Assembly (NCBI RefSeq): GCF_026651855.1
Contig: NZ_CP093280.1
Coordinates: 2,582,001 to 2,646,000, forward strand
Length of the DNA: 64,000 nt
From: Pseudomonas silvicola
Lineage (GTDB): Bacteria; Pseudomonadota; Gammaproteobacteria; Pseudomonadales; Pseudomonadaceae
Direction of reading: 5' to 3'
The position numbers and the translations under genes are program-made. The first letter of the stretch is position 1. Every line of letters begins with the position of its first letter. Below are positions 28,408 through 36,936 of this stretch, piece by piece. The notes beneath the pieces are model-generated. The model saw nothing but the letters and a program-made list of their open reading frames with translations. It did not search any database and was not told where the DNA came from.

Positions 28408-28924
28408 GGCAATGATGATCGCCGCTTTCAGCGCTCTGCTCGGCGGCTGCGGGGTGAGCCAGGCCGTGAGTGACGGCACTGCGTCCACCGCGCGGGGACT
28501 GTTTCAAAAACGCGTGGACACCTTGCGCCTGGACTTCGATGGGCGTGCGGCGCTGAACACGGCGGGTGCCGACATGGGGGCGTTGTCGGTCACAACCCTG
28601 GTGCGAGTCTACCAACTGCGTGACGCCATGGGGGTGGAGCACGCCAGCTATGACCGCATCATTTCCGACAGTGGGCCACTGCTGGCCGCCGACTTGCTGA
28701 ATGAACACGCCGTGGTGGTCAAACCCGGCCAAGGCGCGGTACTGAGTGTGCCACTGGCCAAGGAAACCCGGTTCGTCACAGTGGTAGCGCTGTTTCGCCA
28801 ACCGGATACGCAGTTGAACACCTGGCGCCTGACGCTGCGCCGCGACCAGTTGGACGCCGACCAGCCCCGGCGCCTCGAGTTGGCCGGCAACCGCCTGACG
28901 CTGCAGCCCATGGCCAAGGACTGA
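28388..28924 (+). CDS. tssJ: TssJ, T6SS outer-membrane lipoprotein
   Basis: TssJ anchors the membrane complex in the outer membrane and binds the TssM periplasmic domain. The 178-residue protein has a lipoprotein signal ending LLGGC with Cys21 as the acylation site. The body is the expected beta-sandwich (DTLRLDFDGRAALNTAG, TTLVRVYQLRD, YDRIISDSG, FVTVVALFRQPDTQLNTWRL). The first residues overlap the tssG end. It lies four bases before tssE, keeping core T6SS genes together. Confidence 0.93.
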   Translation: MSRTVFKAMMIAAFSALLGGCGVSQAVSDGTASTARGLFQKRVDTLRLDFDGRAALNTAGADMGALSVTTLVRVYQLRDAMGVEHASYDRIISDSGPLLAADLLNEHAVVVKPGQGAVLSVPLAKETRFVTVVALFRQPDTQLNTWRLTLRRDQLDADQPRRLELAGNRLTLQPMAKD

Positions 28925-28927
28925 GTC

Positions 28928-29356
28928 ATGGACGAACCCTCGCTCTATGAGCGTCTTTTGCGCAATTTCACCGGCGAACTGCCCGTGCAGGCCGTCGGCG
29001 AAGCGGACCACGCCATCCTTTCAGTGCTCGACAACCTGCAGCGCATCCTCGATAGCCGCGCCGGTACGCTGGCCCACCTGCCGGACTATGGCTTGCCTGA
29101 CATGGGCTTGATCCTGCAGGGCCTGCCTGCGTGCGCCCATGACCTGTCCAGAGCCATGGGCAATACCTTGCTCAGGTACGAGCCACGGCTGGCGAAGCTG
29201 CAGATCGAGCTGCTACCCCAGCGCGAGCCTGGCCAGTTGGAGTATGCCTTGAACGTTCAACTCACATGCGGCGCCAAGGTTGCGTTCGGTACTACGTTGG
29301 CGCCCGGGGGCAGGGTAGTGGTGCGACACCTGACCCGCCAGCATTACCTGAGCTGA
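28928..29356 (+). CDS. tssE: TssE, T6SS baseplate subunit (gp25-like)
   Basis: TssE is homologous to phage T4 gp25 and starts sheath assembly. The 142 residues carry the gp25 features: YERLLRNF at the N-terminus, SVLDNLQRILDSRAGTLAHLPDYGLPDMG (the LL.TR.G....P.YGLPD motif), and a final YEPRLAKLQIELLP. This is the last gene of the T6SS cluster. The next 227 bases hold no gene until the Fur box. Confidence 0.94.
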   Translation: MDEPSLYERLLRNFTGELPVQAVGEADHAILSVLDNLQRILDSRAGTLAHLPDYGLPDMGLILQGLPACAHDLSRAMGNTLLRYEPRLAKLQIELLPQREPGQLEYALNVQLTCGAKVAFGTTLAPGGRVVVRHLTRQHYLS

Positions 29357-29546
29357 ATACACCCTTGGCGCAGACCCCAGCGGTTTTGATGAGCGCCGAC
29401 GGCTGTGCGAGGGACTGGGTGAGCTGCACCACCCGGCTTGTCCGGACATCGACTGGACCACCGTGTGTAGCGCTCAGCCTTTGCAAGCCCCTGATAACTT
29501 CCGCGCATGAGAATACGGTGCAGTTGTATCCTGTTTAATAACAATT

Positions 29547-29565
29547 GATAATGGTTTGCATTAAC
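29547..29565. promoter_or_regulatory. Fur box upstream of the FecI-type sigma gene
   Basis: GATAATGGTTTGCATTAAC matches 14 of 19 positions of the Fur consensus GATAATGATAATCATTATC, with both outer hexamers well kept. It lies 18 bases before the sigma-factor start, where Fur-Fe(II) would block transcription when iron is plentiful. Confidence 0.75.
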
Positions 29566-29583
29566 CCGTCACGGTTCTGAACC

Positions 29584-30111
29584 ATGTCTTCGACACCCGC
29601 CCTCCACGGCCCTGCATTACGCCGCCATGTGCTGCACTGCCTGTTCGGTGACCACCATGGCTGGTTGTTGCAGCGCTTGCACGCCCGTCTGGGCTGCCAG
29701 CACGATGCCGCCGACATGGCGGCCGAGACCTTCATGCAGGTGGTGGCCTTGCCGGCCCCCGAAGGCATTCGGGAACCGCGTGCCTTGTTGACTACCATTG
29801 CCAAGCGCTTGATGTACGACACCTGGCGGCGCCGCGATCTGGAACGGGCCTACCTGCAGGCCCTGGCGTTGCAGCCCGAGGCGGTGGAACCCTCGGCCGA
29901 AGAGCGTGCCCTGACCATGGAAACCTTGCTGGCCATCGACGCCTTGCTCGATGGCTTGTCACCCCGTGCGCGCACGGCGTTCCTGTGCAGCCAACTGGAT
30001 GGCATGAAGTACGCCGATATCGCCGCCATGCTCGGCGTATCGACCATTCGCGTGCGCCAGTACGTGGCCAAGGGCCTGAAGCTGTGCTGCCGGGAGTTGC
30101 TGGAGTCATGA
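29584..30111 (+). CDS. FecI-family ECF sigma factor for iron uptake
   Basis: This ECF sigma factor would direct RNA polymerase to the receptor promoter downstream. The 175 residues contain region 2 (about 15-80: HHGWLLQRLHARLGCQHDAADMAAETFMQVV) and region 4 with a helix-turn-helix (about 115-165: SPRARTAFLCSQLDGMKYADIAAMLGVSTIRVRQYVAKGL). The pairing with a FecR-type gene and a TonB receptor is the classic cell-surface signalling arrangement. A Fur box lies immediately upstream. The stop overlaps the next start as ATGA. Confidence 0.93.
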   Translation: MSSTPALHGPALRRHVLHCLFGDHHGWLLQRLHARLGCQHDAADMAAETFMQVVALPAPEGIREPRALLTTIAKRLMYDTWRRRDLERAYLQALALQPEAVEPSAEERALTMETLLAIDALLDGLSPRARTAFLCSQLDGMKYADIAAMLGVSTIRVRQYVAKGLKLCCRELLES

Positions 30112-31049
30112 ACCTGCCCCGTGCGGCCGTGGAACAGGCCATCGAATGGACCGCGGTGCTTCGCGATGAACCGTTGCCCGCCAGCGAGCGCCGCGCCTTT
30201 GAACGCTGGCTCGGTGCCGATCCGGCCCACTCGGAAGCCTGGGCGCGGGTGCAGCAGCATCTGCATCGCTCGCTGGGGCCGCTTTCGGCCCGTGACGCAC
30301 CGGTGCGCCAGGCGTTGCAGGCACCGCGGCCCAGCCGTCGTCATCTGTTGCGCGGCGCATTGGTGTTGGCCGGCGTCGGCATTACCGGCATTACCCTGAC
30401 ACGTCGGGGCATGCCGTTGGCGGATGTTGCTGCCGACCTGCGCACCGGTACCGGCGAACGGTTATCCCGTGACCTGGCCGATGGCAGCCACCTGCAACTG
30501 GATGCCCGCAGTGCGGTGGACCTGGCGTTCGACGCCCATGAGCGGCGCGTGGTGCTGCGCACGGGCAAGTTGATCATCGACGCCCATGCCGACCCTCGCC
30601 CCCTGCGGGTGGTGACCGCTTTTGGCTGTGTGCAGACGTTCGATGGACGCTGCATGGTCGCCACCTACGAAGACCGCGCCCATGTCTGGGTGATGCGCTC
30701 CAGTGTCACCGTTGAGCTGGGCCGGGGCGGGCAGACGCAGGTGGTACGGGCCGATCACGGTGTGAGCCTGGGCCGCACCCTGCAGCCACTCACGGCCGAG
30801 CGCAACGGTGAAAGCACCTGGGGCGATGGCTTTCTCAACGTTGTCGACTGGCCGCTGGGGGATGTGATTGCGGCCCTTCAACCCTACCGCCATGGTGTAT
30901 TGCGCATCAGCCCCAAGGCGTCGGCCTTGCGGGTTTCCGGGCTGTTTTCCCTGGATAACAGCGACCGGGCACTGGCCTCGCTGGAACAGACCATGCCGGT
31001 GCGCGTGCGGCGCTATTTCGATTGGTGGGTCAGCGTCGATACCGTGTGA
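30108..31049 (+). CDS. FecR-family anti-sigma factor
   Basis: FecR-type proteins hold the ECF sigma factor and relay the receptor signal across the periplasm. The 313 residues show the N-terminal cytoplasmic sigma-binding domain (AIEWTAVLRDEPLPASERRAFERWL), one membrane segment at about residues 82-100 (LLRGALVLAGVGITGITL), and the periplasmic FecR domain (TGTGERLSRDLADGSHLQLDARSAVDLAF). A C-terminal STN-interacting region (VIAALQPYRHGVLRISP) follows. The start overlaps the sigma gene by four bases. Confidence 0.93.
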   Translation: MNLPRAAVEQAIEWTAVLRDEPLPASERRAFERWLGADPAHSEAWARVQQHLHRSLGPLSARDAPVRQALQAPRPSRRHLLRGALVLAGVGITGITLTRRGMPLADVAADLRTGTGERLSRDLADGSHLQLDARSAVDLAFDAHERRVVLRTGKLIIDAHADPRPLRVVTAFGCVQTFDGRCMVATYEDRAHVWVMRSSVTVELGRGGQTQVVRADHGVSLGRTLQPLTAERNGESTWGDGFLNVVDWPLGDVIAALQPYRHGVLRISPKASALRVSGLFSLDNSDRALASLEQTMPVRVRRYFDWWVSVDTV

Positions 31050-31139
31050 ATTTTTTTCGAGTGCCTATATCGCTTTTTCGATCTCGCGGGACATAGCTCA
31101 AGAACCGCACTGATATGCGGACACACCTGGAGCCCTTTC

Positions 31140-33602
31140 ATGTCCCGCCGTAGTCCTCGCTTCGCCGTTTCGCCTTTGTGTCTTGCCCTGCTGCTGGCTG
31201 GCGCGCCGCTGTTCACCAGTTCCGTCAGCGTTGCCGCCGAAACCCAGGCCACCTATGGCTTCAACCTGCCAGCGGCCCCCTTGGCCACGACCCTGGGGCG
31301 CATCGCCCAGTTGAGCGGCCGCGAGATCGTCTACGCGCCCGACCTGGTCAGCGGCCGGCAGGCTCCGGCGGTTCAAGGTGAGTTGAGCACCGAGGTGGCG
31401 CTGGCGCGGGCACTGGAAGGCTCCGGGCTGGCATTGCAGAGCACCGATGGCGGCGTGTTGACCCTCAAGCCATTGCCGGCTGGGGCGCTGAACCTGGGCG
31501 ATGTGAACATCAACGGCCGTTCCCAGACCGATGCCGGTGACAGTAACCAGACCTACGTGGCCAAGCGCAGCCGCGGTGCAACCAAGACAGATACCCCGCT
31601 GGTGGAGGTGCCGCAGTCGATCTCGGTGGTGACCCGCAAGCAGATGGACGACCAGGCGGTGCAGGGCGTCAGTGAAGCGATCCGCTACACCCCGGGTGTG
31701 TACGGTGAATTCACCGGCGCCAACAATACGCGCGAACAGTTTCGTATCCGCGGCTTCTCGCCGTACGTGTTTCAGGACGGCCTGATGCTACCTTACGGCG
31801 AAAGTGGCCAGGGCAGCGTAGCTGAGCCTTATGGGCTGCAAAGCATCGAAGTAGTGCGTGGTCCCAGTTCCATGCTGTATGGCCAGAGCCGTCCCGGCGG
31901 CCTCATCAACCTGACCAGCAAGATGCCCACCGACACGCCGCTGCATCAGGTACAAGTCCAGGGTGGCAGCCATGACCTCAAGCAACTGGGCTTCGATTTC
32001 GGCGGCCCGCTGGATGCGCAGAACACCCTCAGCTACCGCCTGACTGGCCTGGTGAAGGACAGTGGTACCCAGGTCGACCACGTCGACAACAACCGGCAGT
32101 TCATTGCCCCGGCCCTGACCTGGCGCCCCGACGACGACACCACGCTGACGGTGCTGGCCCAGTACCAGCGCGACTGGGGCGGCACCACCGAACAATATTA
32201 CCCGGCCAGCGGCACGCTTCATGCCTCGCCCTGGGGGCATATCAGCAGCCACACGCTGCTGGGCGACCCGGATTTCGACAAATTGCGGCGTGAGACCTTC
32301 CAGCTCGGCTATCTGTTCGAGCATCGCCTCAACGACACCTGGACGCTGCGCCAGAACCTGCGCTGGAGCAAAGTCAACGTCGAGAACCGCTCGGCCTATG
32401 GCAATGGTTACGTCAGCGCTACCAGCCCGTTGCTGGCCCGCGCCACCTCGGACATCAAACGTAACCTGCAAATTTTCAACGTCGACAACCAGGCCCAGGC
32501 CAACTTCAACACCGGCGCCCTTGAGCACACCTTGTTGATGGGTATCGATTATCGCCGGACCGGCTTGCTGAATACGGCGGTGAACGGCACGTTCACTTCC
32601 ATGAACCCTTACACGGGTGCAGGTACCGATGGTACCCAGGGTACTACTCGCGTGGGCCGTGACCTTTATCAGACGCTCAAACAGACCGGCATCTATTTTC
32701 AGGACCAGATCAAACTGGACCACTGGATCGTCACCTTGGGCGGGCGCTACGACCGCGCCGATGCCGATAGCCATTTCCGTCCTGACGGCAGCAACCCCAC
32801 CGACCGCTACATTCCCCAGGATGATGACAAAGGCACCTGGCGCGGTGGCCTGGGGTACCTGTTCGATAACGGTCTGATGCCGTACTTCAGCTACTCGCAG
32901 TCCTTCGACCCGATGCTCAACACCAGCGTCAGCGCCACTACGCCCATCTTCAAGCCAACCGAGGGCGAGCAGTACGAGGCGGGGATCAAGTATCAGCCAC
33001 CTGGCCAGGACAGCTTTATCACCGCGTCGGTTTATGACCTGAAACAGAAGAACCTGACCACTCCCGACCCCCTCAACATCAACAACACCGTGCAGATCGG
33101 CGAAGCTCGCAGCCGTGGGCTGGAGCTTGAAGGCAAGGCGGTGCTCAATGACAACCTCAGCTGGCTGGCGTCCTACACGTACACCGATAGTGAGGTGACC
33201 AAGTCGGGTTACCTGACCTCGCTGTATCGCGACAAGGGCAACGAACTGCCGTTCACGCCGCGCCATCAAGCGTCGACCTGGTTCGACTACACCGTGCATG
33301 ACGGTGTATTGGATGGCTTTGGCCTGGGGTTGGGCGCGCGCTACACCGGCACCTTGTGGGGCAGCAGCGTCAGTTCGACCAGCGCCACTGTCAACCGCAT
33401 CAAGACCGGTAACATCACGGTGTTCGATGGCGCCCTGCACTACGACCTTGGCAAACTCAGCCAAGGCCTGCGCGGTACCCGGGTGGCCGTCAACGCCAGC
33501 AACCTGTTCGACAAGGACTACGTGACAGCCTGCACCAACGCCAGTGCCTGCTACTTCGGCCCGCGTCGCAATGTGATCGCCACGCTGACATACGACTGGT
33601 AA
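31140..33602 (+). CDS. TonB-dependent siderophore receptor with signalling (STN) domain
   Basis: This outer-membrane ferri-siderophore transducer has 820 residues: a signal peptide (about 1-33), an N-terminal STN signalling domain (about 38-115: FNLPAAPLATTLGRIAQLSGREIVYAP), a plug (about 150-260: PLVEVPQSISVVTRKQMDDQ, IRGFSPYVFQDGL, VVRGPSSMLYGQSRPGGLIN), and a 22-strand barrel ending in the aromatic YDW. The STN domain shows it signals to the FecR-type neighbour. The plug resembles hydroxamate-type receptors of the FhuE/FoxA kind, but the ligand cannot be read from sequence. The 90-base gap before it should contain the ECF-dependent promoter. Confidence 0.93.
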   Translation: MSRRSPRFAVSPLCLALLLAGAPLFTSSVSVAAETQATYGFNLPAAPLATTLGRIAQLSGREIVYAPDLVSGRQAPAVQGELSTEVALARALEGSGLALQSTDGGVLTLKPLPAGALNLGDVNINGRSQTDAGDSNQTYVAKRSRGATKTDTPLVEVPQSISVVTRKQMDDQAVQGVSEAIRYTPGVYGEFTGANNTREQFRIRGFSPYVFQDGLMLPYGESGQGSVAEPYGLQSIEVVRGPSSMLYGQSRPGGLINLTSKMPTDTPLHQVQVQGGSHDLKQLGFDFGGPLDAQNTLSYRLTGLVKDSGTQVDHVDNNRQFIAPALTWRPDDDTTLTVLAQYQRDWGGTTEQYYPASGTLHASPWGHISSHTLLGDPDFDKLRRETFQLGYLFEHRLNDTWTLRQNLRWSKVNVENRSAYGNGYVSATSPLLARATSDIKRNLQIFNVDNQAQANFNTGALEHTLLMGIDYRRTGLLNTAVNGTFTSMNPYTGAGTDGTQGTTRVGRDLYQTLKQTGIYFQDQIKLDHWIVTLGGRYDRADADSHFRPDGSNPTDRYIPQDDDKGTWRGGLGYLFDNGLMPYFSYSQSFDPMLNTSVSATTPIFKPTEGEQYEAGIKYQPPGQDSFITASVYDLKQKNLTTPDPLNINNTVQIGEARSRGLELEGKAVLNDNLSWLASYTYTDSEVTKSGYLTSLYRDKGNELPFTPRHQASTWFDYTVHDGVLDGFGLGLGARYTGTLWGSSVSSTSATVNRIKTGNITVFDGALHYDLGKLSQGLRGTRVAVNASNLFDKDYVTACTNASACYFGPRRNVIATLTYDW

Positions 33603-33640
33603 CCGGCCCGTGGCTGCCGTCTGACACACCCGGCATCAGG

Positions 33641-33663
33641 CCAGGCCCGCTGAGTGGGCCTGG
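33641..33663. terminator. Hairpin between convergent genes
   Basis: A perfect 8-bp stem, CCAGGCCC with GGGCCTGG, around a 7-base loop lies between the receptor stop and the stop of the convergent glycosyltransferase. No T run follows on either strand, so it is at best a weak bidirectional terminator. Confidence 0.45.
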
Positions 33664-34551
33664 CTAGGGGCGCGATGCCAGCAGGCGCCACAAACCGCGC
33701 ACGGTCTTCCTGTTCCAGTGGCGCAGAGGGATATCGCGCAAGGTGCTGCGGGCCAGCGGCTTGTCGCGGCTGGCATACTTGAGGAACATCGAGTTGCGAA
33801 AGCGCATGCACACCTGTTCGTACTGGGGGTGCTCGCGGAACAGGGCGTAGGTCTTGAGTACGTTCTCCACCATGAAACGGCCATTCTTGAAGGTGTTGGT
33901 GGGGTGGTCCCGGTACTGCGCCAACACCTCGCCCAGCACGTCGATGTAATAGCCAGCGCGCAGGATCGACAGGGTGATGTAGATATCTTCCAGGCGAATG
34001 TCGGGGTCGAAACCGCCGACCTTCTCCAGCGCTTCGCGGCGGAACATCAGGGTGGCTGCCATGGGGCCCGGCTTGCGGTCCAGAAACAGGTCGTCGAAGT
34101 TCAGGCGACGAAACGGCAGGTCGCGGTTGCGCTGCTCGCGGGCTCCCATGACCAGGCCATGGTGGTCGATCGTCTCGATGTTGGCCGAGCAGACCCCCAC
34201 CTCAGGCTTGCCTCGCAGGTAATCGACCTGGGTGGCGATGCGATGAGGCAGCATGATGTCGTCGGAACCGAAGGGGACGATGAGCGTACCTTTGGCACGG
34301 GCAATGGCGGCATTGAGGGTACGCGACAGCCCCTGGTTGGCCTGCAGGCGCAGATCGAAACCGTGCAGGGCCTGAAGCTGCTTGAGCAGCCTTGGGCTGT
34401 TGTCACGTGAACCATCATCGATCACCAGTAATTCAATACGAGGGTAAGTCTGGCGGAGCACGCTACTGATACTGGCCTCGATGTAAGCCTCGTGGTTATA
34501 AGAGGCAATGATAACCGTGACCAATGGCTGATCGTGTACAACATCGGGCAT
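33664..34551 (-). CDS. Family 2 glycosyltransferase
   Basis: This soluble GT-A fold enzyme has 295 residues from the chosen start. Motifs include VTVIIASYNHEAYIEASISSVL, LLVIDDGSRDNS, GSDDIMLPHRI (the DxD-equivalent metal site) and GGFDPDIRLEDIYITLSIL, the acceptor-side ED motif. The ATG at 34551 has GAAGG seven bases upstream; the longer frame start at 34575 has none. It stands apart from the seven-gene sugar operon by a 366-base gap but has the same orientation, so it may act in the same pathway. Donor and acceptor are unknown. Confidence 0.85.
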   Translation of the reverse strand: MPDVVHDQPLVTVIIASYNHEAYIEASISSVLRQTYPRIELLVIDDGSRDNSPRLLKQLQALHGFDLRLQANQGLSRTLNAAIARAKGTLIVPFGSDDIMLPHRIATQVDYLRGKPEVGVCSANIETIDHHGLVMGAREQRNRDLPFRRLNFDDLFLDRKPGPMAATLMFRREALEKVGGFDPDIRLEDIYITLSILRAGYYIDVLGEVLAQYRDHPTNTFKNGRFMVENVLKTYALFREHPQYEQVCMRFRNSMFLKYASRDKPLARSTLRDIPLRHWNRKTVRGLWRLLASRP

Positions 34552-34917
34552 GGCACTACCTTCGGAAAAAGCCACTGAGTAGCGGCGCGATGACGGCGAG
34601 GCGATCGTGGGCTCGGGGCCGGCAGAGCGCAGGTGGGCTATTCAACGCAATTGAATCAGGGGCGGAAATGCTGCCATGCTTGGGCGTTCAATGCACGATC
34701 TTTATGAATGTATTAGTAAGTAACTATGTATGTTTCAGTTGAAGTGTAAGAGTGGGTAAAGTTTGGTTTGTTTAAGAAAGAAGTTGTTGAAGTTGCTGCG
34801 GGGTATTCAAGGCGTTTCACTGAAAGCGGGCCGTTACCGAGCCCGCAGGTGAGGCTGGCCGCCCGCGCCCGCGATGGGAAAGTTGCGTTGTTCGCGCGGT
34901 CGACCGCGCCGTCGACC
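34552..34917. other. 366-base gap between glycosyltransferase genes
   Basis: No gene is supported here. GCGGGC-cgttaccga-GCCCGC (34826-34846) is a hairpin that, on the minus strand, is followed by TTTC and could weakly terminate the sugar operon. GCGCGGTCGACCGCGC (34894-34909) is a perfect 16-bp palindrome. The stretch 34690-34795 is clearly AT-richer than its surroundings and probably holds the promoter for the downstream glycosyltransferase. Confidence 0.5.
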
Positions 34918-35736
34918 TCAGGCCCCGGGGGGGTCATAGCGCCCCAGGCAGGCGCGCGCCAGCACTGCCAGCACCGCCAGGTTACCGCGCACACTACTGA
35001 TCTTGGTCGGCACTTCGCCCTTGGGATAACGCCGCACGGTAGGCAGTTCAACGCAGTGGTAGCCCAGGCGAGGTGCACGGTATGACAGGTATGCCAGCAG
35101 TTCATAGGTCATGAACACATCGCGAAAGATCGCCACCTGAGGGTCCAGCAGTAGCCGTCGACTGTAGGCGCGGTAGCCCTGGGTGGTGTCACTCCAGCGA
35201 TACCCCGAGGCCCAGCTGAGCAGCGGGGCGTGGATGTAGCGGATGGCGAAGTCGCGCGAGGGCGGTGTGTTTTCCGCCACGCCGCCCTCGATGAACCGCG
35301 ACGCCTGCACGAAATCCACGCCGCGGCGCAGGGCCTGGATGAAATCGGGAATGGCCCGCGGGTCGTCCTTGTCGTTGCCGTCGATAGTCACCACGCCTTC
35401 ATAGCCCTGGTCCAGGGCGAAGGCGTAGGCGCAGCGCAATTGGGCACTGAGCTTGCCCGGCCCGGTCTTGACCAGCAGGGCCCGTACCCGGGTCTTGCTC
35501 AGCAGTGCGCTATTGAGGGAGTCATCCTGGCTGCCGCCATCGACGATGATGATATCGGCCAGGTGGTCCAGGGCCATGATCGCCATGCGCTCAAGCAGAT
35601 GGCGGATGCGCTCGCCTTCGTTGATGACCGGGATGACCACGCACCAGTTGCGCTGGCGCCCCAGCCACAGGGGCAGGTCGTAGGTGGGAACCTGGCGTGC
35701 GGCCAGTTGGCCGGGTAGAAATTGGGCGGATGTCAT
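34918..35736 (-). CDS. Polyprenyl-phosphate sugar synthase-like GT2, complete copy
   Basis: The 272-residue GT2 enzyme resembles dolichol-phosphate mannose synthases: WCVVIPVINEGERIRHLLER, ADIIIVDGGSQDDSL, and VVTIDGNDKDDPRAIPDFI (the D-x-D-like acidic site), with GVDFVQASRF and DTTQGYRAYSRRLL. It has no C-terminal membrane segments. It probably loads a sugar onto undecaprenyl phosphate. The start at 35736 has GAGG eight bases upstream and follows the EamA gene by 10 bases. It is the last gene of the seven-gene operon. Its first 90 codons are repeated at 43625-43894. Confidence 0.85.
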   Translation of the reverse strand: MTSAQFLPGQLAARQVPTYDLPLWLGRQRNWCVVIPVINEGERIRHLLERMAIMALDHLADIIIVDGGSQDDSLNSALLSKTRVRALLVKTGPGKLSAQLRCAYAFALDQGYEGVVTIDGNDKDDPRAIPDFIQALRRGVDFVQASRFIEGGVAENTPPSRDFAIRYIHAPLLSWASGYRWSDTTQGYRAYSRRLLLDPQVAIFRDVFMTYELLAYLSYRAPRLGYHCVELPTVRRYPKGEVPTKISSVRGNLAVLAVLARACLGRYDPPGA

Positions 35737-35746
35737 GGGCAATACC

Positions 35747-36103
35747 TCAGGCAACCCGGGCGGTGATCAACGCCACCCCGGCAATAACCAGAAAGACCCC
35801 GGCGCCGGTGGTCCAGTGAAAGGGTTCACGCAGCAACAGCACTGATGACAGCGCCACCGTGGCCACCGCGCCGGCGGTCAGCACCGGGTGGGCGACATTG
35901 AGAGGTAAGCGTGCCAACGCCGCGGCGTACAGCAGGAAGGCGGCGCCGTACAAGGCCAGGCCAAGCCAGAAAGGCCAGTTCGCCAGGGCCGCCAGGGGGG
36001 CGGCCAGGGAGGGGAAGCGCCGGGGAGGCATCATCGCCATTTTCACCAGCACGCTGGCCGAGGCGTTGGACAGAATGCCCAGGATCAGGATCGCCCATTT
36101 CAT
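35747..36103 (-). CDS. Small EamA/SMR-like membrane protein, first copy
   Basis: The 118 residues form four membrane helices: MKWAILILGILSNASASVLV, then helices near 40-60, 63-85 and 95-117. This is the size and layout of ArnE/ArnF-type half flippases and of EmrE-like proteins. Beside a polyprenyl-phosphate GT2 and a GT-C-like transferase, a role in flipping the lipid-linked sugar to the periplasm is likely. A homodimer would be needed since no second subunit is seen. It overlaps the TIM-barrel gene by four bases. An identical copy lies at 43905-44261. Confidence 0.82.
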   Translation of the reverse strand: MKWAILILGILSNASASVLVKMAMMPPRRFPSLAAPLAALANWPFWLGLALYGAAFLLYAAALARLPLNVAHPVLTAGAVATVALSSVLLLREPFHWTTGAGVFLVIAGVALITARVA

Positions 36104-36936
36104 GCACGTACTCCGCTTTCATGGTGTCGGTAATGGCGGGTCGCGGCGTGCAGGGCACGTTCGATCACCGGGACTGAGGGCTGGTCGGGTTGCTTTACCA
36201 TTTCGATGGTCACCACCTGTTCGGGCAGGTAGCCACGCAGGGCAGTCAGCATGCGGTCATGGTCGGTGCCGCCCTCGCCCAGGGGCACCAGGTGCGGCTC
36301 GCTGGCGTGTACATGGCCGATCAGGTCGGCGTGCTCATGCAGCACCCGGGCCGGGTCTTCGCCGTTGAGGGTCAGGGCGCCGGTGTCCAGTTGCATGCGT
36401 ATCGCGCCATGGGCCACCTGGCGTACCACTTGGGCGGTTTCATTGCTATCGAGCATGAAATTGGCGCCGTAGCAGGCCGGGTTCGGCTCCAGGCAAATCA
36501 CCACCCCGTGGTCGTGGGCGATGTCGCCCAGGCGGCGGAAAAAGTTCAGGGCGATCTCCAGGCTGTGCTGGTCATCCAGGCCGGCCCGGTCACGGTTTTT
36601 CGGCGAGCCGAACACCAGGCGCCGGGCCCCCAGCCCGGCAGCAATGCGGCACACGGCAGCCAGGTGGTCGAGCATGCTTGCCTGGCTGTCGGCACCGGCG
36701 AACAGGTTCAGACCTTGGGTGCCAAACAGCAGCGCCTGCATGCCGTAGATTTCGATGCCCCGCGAGCGCCACCACCGACGTACCTGGCTTATCTGCGCCT
36801 CGGTAGCCTTTGCCGGGTTGGGAAAGTATTTGCCGGGGGCCACGTCGATCGCATCGATCTGCAGTTGTTGCAGCAGCCTGCTCACGGCCATGTCCTCGTC
36901 TCGGTCCCAGGCAATGTTGGAAATGGCCAGCCTCAT
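36100..36936 (-). CDS. Sugar phosphate isomerase/epimerase-like TIM-barrel protein, first copy
   Basis: The 278-residue protein has the xylose-isomerase-like AP-endonuclease-2 fold, with candidate metal ligands in the usual order: Glu150 (CLEPNP), Asp184 (QLDTGAL), His208/His210 (GHVHASEP) and Glu245 (VTIEMV). Members of this family isomerise or epimerise sugars, or act on inositols. The substrate is unknown; operon context suggests it shapes the sugar precursor before lipid loading. It overlaps both neighbours by four bases. The second copy (44258-45094) differs at four residues: M16I, H124R, L126R and N165D. Confidence 0.83.
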   Translation of the reverse strand: MRLAISNIAWDRDEDMAVSRLLQQLQIDAIDVAPGKYFPNPAKATEAQISQVRRWWRSRGIEIYGMQALLFGTQGLNLFAGADSQASMLDHLAAVCRIAAGLGARRLVFGSPKNRDRAGLDDQHSLEIALNFFRRLGDIAHDHGVVICLEPNPACYGANFMLDSNETAQVVRQVAHGAIRMQLDTGALTLNGEDPARVLHEHADLIGHVHASEPHLVPLGEGGTDHDRMLTALRGYLPEQVVTIEMVKQPDQPSVPVIERALHAATRHYRHHESGVRA

